In this document: positions 42,050 through 51,304 of the stretch, piece by piece
How positions within the stretch are numbered: the first letter of the stretch is position 1
How the letters are laid out: every line of letters begins with the position of its first letter
DNA from: Rubritalea squalenifaciens DSM 18772
GTDB lineage: Bacteria; Verrucomicrobiota; Verrucomicrobiia; Verrucomicrobiales; Akkermansiaceae
DNA: 64,000 nt
Direction: 5' to 3'
Assembly (NCBI RefSeq): GCF_900141815.1
Contig: NZ_FQYR01000002.1
Coordinates: 349,091-413,090 of the forward strand
Program-made: the position numbers and the translations under genes
Notes under the pieces: model-generated
The model's database searches: none
The model's input: the letters and a program-made list of their open reading frames with translations, nothing else
Told to the model about the DNA's origin: nothing

Positions 42050-42718
42050 CTAGTGGGTGATTTTTGACTCCGTGGGTGTGAGGGTGAAATCTTTTTCTAT
42101 CTTGGCTGTTACGGTGAACCATCTTTCTCCTTGGGCCAGCGAGTGCGGAAGCTTCGCCTCGGGGAGCTCGAGGGGTATGCATTCTAGGGTGAGGCCTTTC
42201 TCGGTGAAGGTACGGGGAGAGATGGTGTATTGGTGCTTCGGGCTGTAGCCTGGTTGTTTTTTCAGATAGGTCAGGATGTCCTTTGCTAGCTTGTTATGCG
42301 CCAAGACCTTTGTGGTTTCTCCCTGTGTTTCGAGCTTCAGCAGGAGGCTGCGATGGTCCCATTTGTAGCCGTAGTACTGGATGATCAAGTAGGGCTGGCT
42401 GGGGTGGCATTCTATCGAAATGCTGCATCCCGGGGTGGCGCTGAGGTTGTAGCCGAAGTCTCCGGACCATAGGAGCTGCTTCTGCTGGTCCAGGATTTCC
42501 ACGACCATAGTACCGAGCCTATCATCTGAAATAGAGGCGGTGATGGTATCCTTATTCTCTGTTTTCTTGTGTTCATGGATCTTGGATACCTTTGCAGGAA
42601 GCTTGAGCCGCGCGGTAACGGGGAGGTCTTTTCTGAGGTCAAAGGAGGTGTAGTGGAAATCCTCCGCCAGGAGAAGGGGGCTGAGTAACACGGTCGTCAA
42701 TAGGATGAAAGCTTTCAT
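42050..42718 (-). CDS. Exported protein, unknown function
   Basis: 222 residues with a signal peptide (MKAFILLTTVLLSPLLLAED, cut near residue 18). The mature protein is beta-rich with repeated Tyr/Lys strands (LIIQYYGYKWDHRSLLLKLE, KQPGYSPKHQYTISPRTF). The C-terminal strand AKIEKDFTLTPTESKITH looks like the end of a beta barrel or sandwich. No recognised family. Confidence 0.7.
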   Translation of the reverse strand: MKAFILLTTVLLSPLLLAEDFHYTSFDLRKDLPVTARLKLPAKVSKIHEHKKTENKDTITASISDDRLGTMVVEILDQQKQLLWSGDFGYNLSATPGCSISIECHPSQPYLIIQYYGYKWDHRSLLLKLETQGETTKVLAHNKLAKDILTYLKKQPGYSPKHQYTISPRTFTEKGLTLECIPLELPEAKLPHSLAQGERWFTVTAKIEKDFTLTPTESKITH

Positions 42719-43105
42719 GGCACACGTTCACCAGTATTACGTGGCTTGGGTGTCGAGTGTTTCAGGAAAGGTTTTCTGCCACGAATGGAAGCCCTGCACG
42801 TTTGTTAATGGTTTATTGGTTAATTGTTGATGGGCCTGCACGATGAAGCATTTTCCACCACGAATAACACGAATCTCACGAATGGGAATGATGAAACCCA
42901 TCCCTTCGGGATGCTCACTAGAGAACCCCAACGGGGTTCCGTACGTTAGCCCGGCGGTTGCGGGCCGAAGGATCGCTACCCCGGGAATAGGATTAAAAAA
43001 GAACACGACCCCAACGTGGGTCGCGGATGTTCCATCAAGCAGGGTTTCATTAAGTCGGCCCAATAACGAATAAGCATTAACCAATAACAAGCGGCCGCAC
43101 GTTCA
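42719..43105. repeat. Repeat stretch
   Basis: ATTGGTTAAT words 42810-42830, CACGAAT nonads 42858-42885, inverted module G 42914-43024, ATTAACC heptads 43060-43090. No gene. Confidence 0.65.
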
Positions 43106-43570
43106 CTACTCGTCTTTGTAGATTTCGGCTGTTTTCTGGAATCGGTTGGGGCATTTTTTTAGTTGTTTGGCGAAGTCCAGGAAGGTCATGCCCATGTAGG
43201 ATTCAAACTCTTTACCGCTGATGGGTTTGGTGGGGTCTTCGTGGAGGTAGGCGCGGAAGTAGAGGCTGTCTTTACCCTCGCTGTAGACAAAGGAGGTTTT
43301 GTCCTCAGCCGGGAGAAGGACTAGGTCTAACATTTCTGGTTTGCCGGATCGTTTGATGCGCCAGACGCCGGGGCTCTCGGTGAGCCAGCGCATGCCGTCC
43401 TGAGAGGACGAACGGCTGAGGATGCCGCGATAGCTGATGGTGTACTCCTTGTGGTCAGAGCAAAATTCCAGGAACTTGGCGTGCAGGTTCTCCACGGCGT
43501 GCAGGCTCTGTGCCTTCGCAGGCAGGACGAACAGGGAGATGAGGAGGCAAAGCGTGGCGGCGGTTTTCAT
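43106..43570 (-). CDS. Exported protein, unknown function
   Basis: 154 residues with a signal peptide (MKTAATLCLLISLFVLPAKA). The mature part contains LEFCSDHKEYTISYRGIL and a hydrophobic strand MLDLVLLPAEDKTSFVYS, then MTFLDFAKQLKKCPNRFQ. The pattern of alternating strands and a final helix resembles outer-membrane-lipoprotein-carrier-like (LolA-type) folds only superficially. Family not assigned. It is the downstream gene of a minus-strand pair with 43646-44305 (gap 75 nt). Confidence 0.65.
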   Translation of the reverse strand: MKTAATLCLLISLFVLPAKAQSLHAVENLHAKFLEFCSDHKEYTISYRGILSRSSSQDGMRWLTESPGVWRIKRSGKPEMLDLVLLPAEDKTSFVYSEGKDSLYFRAYLHEDPTKPISGKEFESYMGMTFLDFAKQLKKCPNRFQKTAEIYKDE

Positions 43571-43645
43571 AAGGTGCTTTTTGTTATCTTAGTTTTTCTG
43601 CTACAATCGAGTTGTGCATGCTGATGGCTAGGAAGTGGGAGGGTA

Positions 43646-44305
43646 TTATTGGCAGCTTTGGTAATATTTATAAAGAAGCTCATACAGATTCTCATCAACG
43701 TTCACTTTGATAAAATCATCTACCACATAATGACCTTTGTTTTTCGCAAGAGTCCAAACGTAGTCTGCCCGTTCGTAACCATCTCCTTTTATTATTTCTA
43801 CCGGGAAATAGTGCGCCACTGCCTCCAGAGAAGACGCTAGAGATACAGCACCAACAATTTTAGCTGACTCGATGACATTGTAAAAGTCATCACCATTGAT
43901 TGTACACAGATATTCGTGCAATCCCCCACTGCCGAGCTCAGTATCAAATATCATTATATAAAAGAGGATTCTATCTCGATCTGGCATGCGAGCAAGAACC
44001 TCGTTAGGTTGCTCCGCTCTGAAAACGCGATCAATTAATGATGGCATTTTATCTCTGCACCATTTTTCTGTGTCTATTTTCATATCATCCAAGGCTTTGA
44101 GGGTTGTTGTTAGGTGGAGGCGGGGGAAGGTCTGGAGTATGACGACTTGCTCGCCGCACTGGAACTTGAAGGTGGAGCTGGTGGCTTGTGTGGCGCCGGG
44201 GCGCAGTGCATCGGACGCGGTGATGTCCACGGGTGGTGTTCCCGGGAGAGTGTCCGGCAGGGAGCGCAGGGTCTCCTCCGGGATGTCGAGTACGGGTCCG
44301 ATCAT
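43646..44305 (-). CDS. DMP19-like (DUF4375) protein, possibly chimeric
   Basis: 219 residues. The core (about 75-200) matches the DUF4375/DMP19 pattern FDTELGSGGLHEYLCTINGD (about 120-139) and SLASSLEAVAHYF. DMP19 is a DNA-mimic protein of Neisseria that binds a repressor; relatives occur with toxin-immunity loci. The first 70 residues are Pro/Thr-rich and GC-rich, while the core is AT-rich; the shift occurs near nucleotide 44095, so the ORF may be a fusion. Probably cytosolic. Confidence 0.7.
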   Translation of the reverse strand: MIGPVLDIPEETLRSLPDTLPGTPPVDITASDALRPGATQATSSTFKFQCGEQVVILQTFPRLHLTTTLKALDDMKIDTEKWCRDKMPSLIDRVFRAEQPNEVLARMPDRDRILFYIMIFDTELGSGGLHEYLCTINGDDFYNVIESAKIVGAVSLASSLEAVAHYFPVEIIKGDGYERADYVWTLAKNKGHYVVDDFIKVNVDENLYELLYKYYQSCQ

Positions 44306-44319
44306 GGGTATTTGCCTAG

Positions 44320-44715
44320 TTAGAATCTAATCGAGCAGGCGCCGAAGCCTGATTTTTCATCGTATCCACAGTGGAGGTTTGCCGGGATGATTCTGGATTG
44401 TTCGTCAGAAGACTGCTCTAGCCAATCTAGAGTGCTTTGGGCGCGTGCTTGCTCTGAGGACTGACAGTGCTGGCCCCATGATGTGCCGAAGCGAGGGCTA
44501 GCATCGTAGATGAGGATACTGTGGATCGAGTTTCCTAGGAAGCAGAGCTTGAATACGATGCTGTGATCTTTGGATTGTACAGTTGGTAGTGTGTACCAGC
44601 TGAATTCATTATTCATGGTCTCTGCCACAAGTGACAGAGTTGAATTGCGGAGCTGTTCTATGGTCAGGTAACGGTGGATTAGCAGACCGCAGGGGTGGTT
44701 GTATTGAAAGTCCAT
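44320..44715 (-). CDS. Small soluble protein, unknown function
   Basis: 131 residues, no signal peptide. It has HSILIYDASPRFGTSWGQH and ends with cysteine-rich NLHCGYDEKSGFGACSIRF, a possible metal site. Fourteen nucleotides separate it from the DMP19-like gene, so they are probably co-transcribed. No recognised family. Confidence 0.6.
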   Translation of the reverse strand: MDFQYNHPCGLLIHRYLTIEQLRNSTLSLVAETMNNEFSWYTLPTVQSKDHSIVFKLCFLGNSIHSILIYDASPRFGTSWGQHCQSSEQARAQSTLDWLEQSSDEQSRIIPANLHCGYDEKSGFGACSIRF

Positions 44716-44787
44716 CTTAGGGAGCTTACTTCTTTCTGGTGCTGGAGCCGGTCCATTCCCAGACGGTGGTGAGAATGGATAGTGCTT

Positions 44788-45096
44788 TCATTCTTTGGTT
44801 TCGCTGTAAAGTGGGATGGGGAATTCGATTTGTGAGAGGCTTCCGGCGTAGATGTAGACGACTTCATCTTTTTCAGTCACGAAGCAGTAGCCGTGATCGC
44901 CTGTGACTTGGACCAAGTCAGCGTCCTCGGCTGCGTTCAAGTCATGGGAGAGCGAGACGTAGTCACCCGCCAGCTTTTCCCAGCGGGAATCAGCTACGAT
45001 CACGCCGCTGCAAAAGGCCAGAAGCATCAGGAGCAGGACAGTGGCGGCTTTGAGCACCCGGATGATTGTCTTTTTAGTGCGGCTCGGTGGGTTCAT
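44788..45096 (-). CDS. Membrane-anchored small protein
   Basis: 102 residues from the ATG at 45096 (MNPPSRTKKTIIRVLKAATV): a basic N-terminus and a hydrophobic helix (about 13-35, with LLLMLLAFCSGVIVAD). The C-terminal part is a small beta-rich domain (DHGYCFVTEKDEVVYIYAGS). No recognised family. First gene of a minus-strand run with 44320 and 43646. Confidence 0.6.
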   Translation of the reverse strand: MNPPSRTKKTIIRVLKAATVLLLMLLAFCSGVIVADSRWEKLAGDYVSLSHDLNAAEDADLVQVTGDHGYCFVTEKDEVVYIYAGSLSQIEFPIPLYSETKE

Positions 45097-45611
45097 GTGC
45101 GGTGTAGGGTTTCCATTCTTCAAACGACTCCCGACCATCACATAAAAGGGGAGACAGTGCAGCAGGAAAGTTGGTGAAGCCTTGCATGATGAAGCGTTTC
45201 TAACCACGGAAGGCACGGAAGAGACGGAAGGCTGGCCCCTGCGGGGCGTGACTGATGACTAATTACTAATTACTGATACCTGCTAGATGAAGCCTAGCGA
45301 GATGAAGCATTTCCACCACGAATGACACGAATCTCACGAATGGACCCCCTGCGGGGAGTGGGAAGGATAGAGGAGAAAGGATAGAGGCCGATAAGATGAA
45401 ACCCATCCCTTTGGGATGTTCACTTGCGAACCCCAACGGGGTTCCGGAGCTTAGCCCGCGGGTTGCGAGCCGAAGGGTCGCTACCCCGGGAAAGGGATAG
45501 AAAAAACACACGACCCCAACGCGGGTCGCGTAAGTTTCATCGTAGAGGGTGCCATCAAGCAGACTCCCAATGTCTCCTGACCCATGACAAGGGCCGGAAG
45601 GGAGGTGTAGG
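45097..45611. repeat. Repeat mosaic
   Basis: CACGGAAGG nonads 45205-45230, TACTGAT heptads 45250-45282, CACGAAT nonads 45313-45340, GGATAGA heptads 45363-45390, inverted module G 45425-45537, TGAC word 45573-45592. No gene. Confidence 0.7.
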
Positions 45612-46025
45612 CTATTCGTCTAGCTCCAGGATGGTAAAGATTACTTTGTATTTAGTCTTTGGTTTCACATCTGTTAGTTTCATGAAAACTTTGTACTCCG
45701 GTGAGGCGATCGGAATATCGCTCAGGGCATAGAAGTTAAACACGCCATCCCACTCGTATTCCTTGGTGATAAGGGGAAGGTGAGAAGCTCCTAAAATATG
45801 ATAACCATGGATACAAAGTTTGGCTTTCCCCTTCAAATCTTTCGATAGCTTGTTGATGGATACATAGACTCTGGCTGTGCTTGCTGAGGTCGTGAAGACG
45901 TCTGAAGCGATACGAATAGAACCCCATTCGTCAGACTCTATGTCGATATCTTTGGTGACCACTCTAAAATTATCACCCGCAAGGGAGCAGCAGCACATGA
46001 GCATCAGTAGGATAAGGGATTTCAT
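45612..46025 (-). CDS. Exported protein, unknown function
   Basis: 137 residues from the ATG at 46025 (MKSLILLMLMCCCSLAGDNF), which gives a short signal peptide. The rest is an immunoglobulin-like beta sandwich by pattern: RVVTKDIDIESDEWGSIRIA, STARVYVSINKLSKDLKGKA, YKVFMKLTDVKPKTKYKVIF. No recognised family. The longer upstream frame is translated repeat DNA. Confidence 0.65.
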   Translation of the reverse strand: MKSLILLMLMCCCSLAGDNFRVVTKDIDIESDEWGSIRIASDVFTTSASTARVYVSINKLSKDLKGKAKLCIHGYHILGASHLPLITKEYEWDGVFNFYALSDIPIASPEYKVFMKLTDVKPKTKYKVIFTILELDE

Positions 46026-46526
46026 AAGCTTATCCTGATACCATGACTGGATGCGCATGAAAAACCAAAAGGGATCTGTTGGGAATGATTCTTGGCCCCT
46101 GCGAGGAGAATGAAGAATCGAGAACCCGGCTAGATGGAACCTACGCGACCCGCGTTGGGGTCGTGTTGTTTTTTTATCCTCTTCCCGGGGTGGCGCTCCC
46201 GCTGGTCGCTGACCCCGGGCTAGACGACGGAACCCCGTTGGGGTTCTTTGCTGTGGCATGGTTCGAGGGAGGGTAGGGGCCGTAGCAGGTAGGGAGTAGC
46301 GGGTAGCGGAAATTTCCATGGGGAAATTTCTTTGGTGCTGTGACTAACCGATTTGTCTGCGCAAGCGCCCACCGGTTTATCCGGTGATGCTACTACCTAC
46401 CCGCTACTGGCTACGGTACCGAATGATCCCACAGGCTGTCCTGCTAGCCAGATGGCCCAATGCCTCCTAACCCTCGACTGGATAGGCCGCATCTAAGAAA
46501 GGGGTGGGCTGGGGCGTTATGGGGGT
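46026..46526. repeat. Repeat mosaic with a type II element
   Basis: ATTCTTG-type words 46110-46125, module G 46143-46245, type II element 46280-46416, then a segment (46418-46526) duplicated from 39600-39708. No gene. Confidence 0.7.
46280..46416 (+). repeat. Type II inverted-repeat element, copy 3
   Basis: Same ends as copy 1 with the central GGAAATTTCCATGGGGAAAT dyad. Confidence 0.8.
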
Positions 46527-46931
46527 ATGGAGAAGAAGTGTCGGATGCGATTGGTGCGGAGGTGCTTGCTGGGTCTGCTGGTGGCGTACTTTGGCTGGTG
46601 CCTGTGGCCGGTGACGGATGCCGTGACCGTGGTGGACGAGGCGGGGCTGAGCAAGCTGCAGAAGGAGAAGCTGATAGAGTGCGGCTGGAATAAGGGTGCC
46701 TTTGACCGGAGTGTGAAGTGGGGCTTGTGGCGGAATAACTTTTTCAGGCCCTGGAGCAAGGGGGGCTTCATCATGTATGTGGAGGGTACGCCGGAGGAGG
46801 TGAGCGTGCGGGCTGGCTTCTATGGTGGTCCCTTGTATGCGGGAGGGACTCTTTTCTCTGCGAAGTGGGTGAACGGCGAGTGGGTATCGCCGAAAAGAAA
46901 TCCCGGAAACGAGCTATTCTGGTACAGCTGA
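46527..46931 (+). CDS. Exported small protein, duplicated copy B
   Basis: 134 residues, nearly identical to 39709-40113 (see there): same signal anchor, same WGLWRNNFFRPWSKGGFI core and GNELFWYS end. Both copies appear intact. The similarity stops right after the stop codon. Confidence 0.7.
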   Translation: MEKKCRMRLVRRCLLGLLVAYFGWCLWPVTDAVTVVDEAGLSKLQKEKLIECGWNKGAFDRSVKWGLWRNNFFRPWSKGGFIMYVEGTPEEVSVRAGFYGGPLYAGGTLFSAKWVNGEWVSPKRNPGNELFWYS

Positions 46932-47430
46932 ATGGAGCCCCTACGGGGCATGACTGATGACTAATTACTGATACCTGCTAGATGAAGCCTAGCGAGATGA
47001 AGCATTTCCACCACGAATGACACGAATCTCACGAATTCGGTTTGGATGGAACCCGGCTAGATGGAGCTTTTCTAGCCACAGATTTCACAGATTGGGATGG
47101 ATTACCGGCTAGATGGAACCCGGCCCCTGCGGAGCATGACTGATTCGTGATGACTAATTACTGATACCAGCTAGATGGAACCCCAATGACTCCTGACTCG
47201 TGACCAATGACAAGCGCCCAGAGGGCGCTTCACCCCGGAGGGGTGATGGAAAGTAGCGCGGGGTCAGCGACCAGAGGGAGCGCCACCCCGGGAACTGGAT
47301 CCAAAAACAAAACCACCCCGGAGGGGTGGTGGAACCTTACTCATCTAGCCGGGCTGCATCCAGACCGCATTTGTGAGATTCGTGCGATTCGTGGTGGAAA
47401 ACGCTTCATCAAGCAGGGCTTCATGGCCGC
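46932..47430. repeat. Repeat mosaic
   Basis: TACTGAT heptads 46948-46975, CACGAAT nonads 47007-47035, CACAGATT word 47083-47110, TACTGAT word 47140-47168, TGAC heptads 47187-47210, hairpin, module H variant 47235-47335, reversed CACGAAT 47370-47398. No gene. Confidence 0.7.
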
Positions 47431-47949
47431 TTAGGCCTGGGTGATTTGTTCTAGTTCTTGGAAGTTGTTTCTATGGGTCTGGAAGATGACATGGAGCATG
47501 AGGAGGTGCGGGATGAGAAGTAATGTTAGATAGATGATGGTGGGGAGGGTCAGGCACTGGAGGTAGCCTGCGGGGAGGATGCCAAGGCTCTCTAGGGTCA
47601 TCACGCAGTACCAGGGGAGGAGGGTGATGAGGTAGAGCCTCAGCGGGAGGTAGCTGTGGACACATGGCTGGAGCTCACGGATGCTGCGCTGAAGATTGCG
47701 GACATAGTCTTGCGGACAGTGGGTTTTCAGGCTCTGCTCGAGTTGCTTGCTGAGATCGCGGGATACCTTTCTCCGGTTCTCCAGGATGCGGATTCTGCTG
47801 CCATCATGTTTTTGGATGAAAAGGGAGCAGATGCCGGCGACCTCCTGCCACGGGATGGTGGTGGTGTGCTGGGTCTTGAGCGTGGTGACCCGGATGCCTG
47901 AGTCGTCCCAGTGCCAGAGCTGGGTGCTGAACTCCATGTCTCCTTTCAT
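47431..47949 (-). CDS. Integral membrane protein with two helices
   Basis: 172 residues from the ATG at 47949. A soluble N-terminal part (about 1-95) with TTLKTQHTTTIPWQEVAGIC and charged strands precedes two adjacent hydrophobic helices (about 103-122 and 130-155) and a short C-terminal tail. The N-terminal half resembles PH-like membrane-associated domains, but this is a weak impression. No recognised family. Confidence 0.6.
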   Translation of the reverse strand: MKGDMEFSTQLWHWDDSGIRVTTLKTQHTTTIPWQEVAGICSLFIQKHDGSRIRILENRRKVSRDLSKQLEQSLKTHCPQDYVRNLQRSIRELQPCVHSYLPLRLYLITLLPWYCVMTLESLGILPAGYLQCLTLPTIIYLTLLLIPHLLMLHVIFQTHRNNFQELEQITQA

Positions 47950-48199
47950 GCTGCCTATGATAGGCGCGTGACAGGCCGGCGGGTATTGCAATCGGGGGGC
48001 TTGTTTGTAGTGGAGCCCCTGCGAGGAGAATGAAGAATCGAGAACCCGGCTAGATGGAACCTACGCGACCCGCGTTGGGGTCGTGTTGTTTTTTTATCCT
48101 ATTCCCGGGGTGGCGCTCCCGCTGGTCGCTGACCCCGGGCTAGACGATGGAACCCCGTTGGGGTTCTTTGCTGCGGCGTGGTTCGAGGGCGGGTAGGGG

Positions 48200-48336
48200 C
48201 CGTAGCAGGTAGGGAGTAGCGGGTAGCGGAAATTTCCATGGGGAAATTTCATTGATGCAGTGACTAAGCAATTTGTCTGCGCAAGCGCCCACCGGTTTAT
48301 CTGGTGATGCTACTACCTACCCGCTACTGGCTACGG
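48200..48336 (+). repeat. Type II inverted-repeat element, copy 4
   Basis: Full-length; ends as in copy 1, with a TTTATCTGGTG variation at the CCGG dyad. Confidence 0.8.
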
Positions 48337-48387
48337 TATCGAATCAGTACACAGGGTGCTCTACATGCCAGCAACCAGCCGCAAGGG

Positions 48388-48508
48388 GGAGCGGGTAGCG
48401 GAAATTTCCGTGGGGAAATTGCTTTGATGCTGTGTCTAACCGATTTGTCTGCGCAAGCGCCCACTGGTTTATCCGGTGATGCTACTACCTACTCGCTACT
48501 GGCTACGG
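48388..48508 (+). repeat. Type II element, copy 5, 5'-truncated
   Basis: Starts at GGGAGCGGGTAGCGG, so the first terminal repeat is largely missing; the right end is intact. Confidence 0.7.
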
Positions 48509-48578
48509 TACCGAATCAGCGCAAAGGGTGTTCTACACGTTAGCCACTGAAAACTGAAAACTCCCCGGCCGGGTAAAT

Positions 48579-49481
48579 CTACTGGCTGCTTTTTTGGCGG
48601 AGGGTTTTGATGTCTCTGAGGGGTGGGGCGCCGAAGAGGCGGTTGTATTCCCTGCTGAACTGGGAGGGGCTTTCGTAGCCTACCTGGAAGGCGGCGTTGG
48701 CGGCATCGATGCCCTGATTGAGCATGAGGCCGCGTGCGGCATTGAGCCGGAGGTGCTTCTGGTACTGCAGGGGGCTCATGGCGGTGAGGCTTTTGAAATG
48801 GTGGTGCAGGGTGGAGGGGCTCATGCCGTGCTGGCGCGCCAAGTCATCGATGCGCAGTGACTGGGACAGGTCGCTTTTGATGGACTCGATGACCTGCCCG
48901 ATCTGATAGGAGCGCTGGCTGCCGCTGATGGTCTGCAGCAGGCTGGGGCCTGCGGGGCTGGTGAGTGCGCGGTAGAGGATTTCCTGCTGGATGAGTGGAG
49001 CGAGTGCGGAGATGTGCTCTGGCTCGTCGATCAGGTCTAACAGCCTGTGCAGGGCGTTGCGCATGGGGGCGGTGAGCGGGGCGGTGGCCAGCCCGGCGTG
49101 ATCGCTGGGGAGGGGGGCTCTGGGAAGTTTCTCCTGGATGATGTACTGGAGCGCTAGCTTGGGGTCGAGCTGCAGGGCCAGTCCGAGGTAGGGCTGGTCT
49201 GTGCTGGCACGCTGGATCTCTGCAATGGTGGGCAGGTCGATGGGGGTGACGAGGAAGTGGTCGCTATCATAGCTGTAGACATTTTCCCCCAGGTGGATGC
49301 GCTTGGTGCCCTGGAGGATGAAGCAGATGCTGGGCTCTAACAGGTAGCTCTCCGGCTCGGCAGGTTCATCGAAGCGGAAGAAGCTGAGTCCGGGGATGGC
49401 GGGCAGCGGGTGTGCCGGGTCCTCCATGCGCTGCAGGATGCGTCTGGCGTAGCTGGTGCTTTCTGAATCTGGGGACATCAT
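48579..49481 (-). CDS. AraC-family transcriptional regulator
   Basis: 300 residues. The N-terminal part (about 20-190) is a cupin-like ligand domain (ICFILQGTKRIHLGENVYSY). The C-terminal part (about 195-295) has the double helix-turn-helix of AraC/XylS: RIDDLARQHGMSPSTLHHHF and NAAFQVGYESPSQFSREYNR. It binds DNA near promoters to activate or repress transcription in response to a small ligand. It is divergent from the alpha/beta hydrolase 49691-50662, so that gene is the likely target. Confidence 0.9.
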   Translation of the reverse strand: MMSPDSESTSYARRILQRMEDPAHPLPAIPGLSFFRFDEPAEPESYLLEPSICFILQGTKRIHLGENVYSYDSDHFLVTPIDLPTIAEIQRASTDQPYLGLALQLDPKLALQYIIQEKLPRAPLPSDHAGLATAPLTAPMRNALHRLLDLIDEPEHISALAPLIQQEILYRALTSPAGPSLLQTISGSQRSYQIGQVIESIKSDLSQSLRIDDLARQHGMSPSTLHHHFKSLTAMSPLQYQKHLRLNAARGLMLNQGIDAANAAFQVGYESPSQFSREYNRLFGAPPLRDIKTLRQKSSQ

Positions 49482-49690
49482 TTTCTCTTCTGGTGCGGTG
49501 ATGGCTATGTTAAGTTAAGCAGTTCTGTGGTGAAGTCCTTTTGCGCTTATCTGGAGTAATAGGCAATTATACACCATGAATGATCTATTATAAAGCGTAT
49601 CTGTGATGGTATTGTGTAATAATGAATGACGGAGGCCGATTCGGGCAGCGTGTGCCCGCCGGCCGCCAGTCATGGAACCCAAATAAATCG
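49482..49690. promoter_or_regulatory. Divergent promoter region of the AraC regulator and hydrolase
   Basis: 209 bp of non-repetitive, AT-rich DNA between the two divergent genes; the only such intergenic region here without repeat modules. Exact boxes are not assigned. Confidence 0.5.
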
Positions 49691-50662
49691 ATGAGTAGAA
49701 TACCCAAAGAGAGAATGGAGAAGGCTCTGGCGCAGCTTGAGACAATTTCAGAAGAAGACTATGCCAAGGTGCAGGGCCTGGCGAACATCGTGAAACCGCT
49801 GCGCAGTGTGCTGCACAAGACGCCGGACGATTATGGCATGACGGGCTGGAGGGATATTTATTTCCCCTCGGATGACGGCACGCCGCTGGAGGGATGGTAC
49901 ATCCCGGCGAAGGGTGGCCAGAGTGACAAGCTGGTGATTTTCAACCATGCCTTGCCGATGTGCCGCGCCGGTTACCCGGGTCACCTGGGGCTGCCGTGGA
50001 GCGCCTTTGATGCGGTGGAGATCGACTTCGTGATCCAGATGAAGCACCTCACGGATGCCGGCTACAATGTGCTGGCCTATGACATCCGCAACCACGGCAA
50101 CAGCAGCGCTGCGAATGGCGGTCTCAGTGGCATCGGCCGCTGGGAGTGGCGCGACTGTGTAGGGGTCAAAAAGTATGTGGATGGCCACCCCGAGCTGGGC
50201 CAGATGAAGGTGGGCTTGTACAGCCAGTGCATGGGGGGGAACTCCCAGTACGAGGCGATCTACCGCCGGCCTGAGCTGTTTGAGAATGTGAAGTGCATGT
50301 GCAGCCCGATGGTGGTCTCCATGGCGGCTATCTTTGATGCCTTCTCAGAGCTGCAGGGGATCAGCCAGTACCAGGAGCTGATCGATCTGGAGCTGCTGAA
50401 GATGGGGGCCTTTGTGGCTGCGGAGATGACTCCCCACCTCTTTGCGGAGGGGGTCAAGATGCCTGTGCTCATGCTGCAGGTGCTGGATGACGCCTGGACC
50501 CGCAACCCGGAGGATGCCCAGAAAACATTTGACCTGTTAGGAAGCGAGGAGAAGGAGCTGCTGTGGATCGAGGGCACGACCCGCCGCTTCAAGGATGGCT
50601 ACAACTACTTCGGCCGCCACCCGGAGAAGATCCTGCCCTTCTTTGACAGGTACATGAAGTAG
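49691..50662 (+). CDS. Alpha/beta hydrolase with a cysteine at the nucleophile position
   Basis: 323 residues from the ATG at 49691 (frame open from 49622). An alpha/beta-hydrolase fold is indicated by LVIFNHALPMCRAG (the HG-like oxyanion region), NVLAYDIRNHGNS and the nucleophile elbow GLYSQCMGGN, where the residue aligned to the catalytic Ser/Cys/Asp is Cys. This is the elbow type of dienelactone hydrolases (GxCxG). A candidate acid and a late histidine (EKILPFF region, FGRHPEK) complete the set. Substrate unknown. It is next to, and probably regulated by, the AraC protein. Confidence 0.75.
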   Translation: MSRIPKERMEKALAQLETISEEDYAKVQGLANIVKPLRSVLHKTPDDYGMTGWRDIYFPSDDGTPLEGWYIPAKGGQSDKLVIFNHALPMCRAGYPGHLGLPWSAFDAVEIDFVIQMKHLTDAGYNVLAYDIRNHGNSSAANGGLSGIGRWEWRDCVGVKKYVDGHPELGQMKVGLYSQCMGGNSQYEAIYRRPELFENVKCMCSPMVVSMAAIFDAFSELQGISQYQELIDLELLKMGAFVAAEMTPHLFAEGVKMPVLMLQVLDDAWTRNPEDAQKTFDLLGSEEKELLWIEGTTRRFKDGYNYFGRHPEKILPFFDRYMK

Positions 50663-51041
50663 GGTCCCTTGCGGGGCATTACTGATTGGTGATTACTGAT
50701 GACTGATGCCGGCATGATGAAGCCTAGCGAGATGAAGCGTTTCTAACCACGGAATACACGGAAGAGACAGAAGGCTGGCCCCTGCGTGGCATGACTGATG
50801 ACTAATTACTGATTACTGATACCTGCTAGATGAAGCCTAGCGAGATGAAGCATTTCCACCACGAATGACACGAATCTCACGAATGCGGTCTGGATGAAAC
50901 CCGGCCTGATGAAGCTTTTCTAGCCACAGATTACTCAGATTGGGATGGATTACTGGCTAGATGGAACGAAGCCCTGCGGGCTTGTCATGGGTCAAAGGTC
51001 AGGAGTCAATGGGCTTGAGTTTCCGCTTAGATGGTTCGGTA

Positions 51042-51179
51042 CCGTAGCCAGTAGCGAGTAGGAAGTAGCCTCTCCGGATAAACCGGAGATCAGCCACACA
51101 TGCAGACTGGATAGATAAAGCATGGATGAAATTTTCCTTGGGGAAATTTCCGCTACTTGCTACTTCCTACCTGCTACGG
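51042..51179 (-). repeat. Type I inverted-repeat element, copy 7
   Basis: Inverted copy; nearly identical over more than 200 bp to the copy at 30125-30262 including flanks. Confidence 0.8.
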
Positions 51180-51304
51180 ATCCTACCCACCATTGCCCCC
51201 TGACAAACCCGCAGGGGCGAACCCCAAGGGGGGTCCGTACCTTAGCCCGGCGGTTGCGAGCCAAAGGATCGCTACCCCGGGAAAAGGATCAAAAAAAGAA
51301 GACG

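Larger units (their letters stand above)
47950..48578. repeat. Repeat mosaic with two type II elements
   Basis: Module G 48063-48165, type II element 48200-48336, then a second, truncated type II element 48388-48508 lacking its first 20 bases, then short A-rich words. No gene. Confidence 0.75.
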
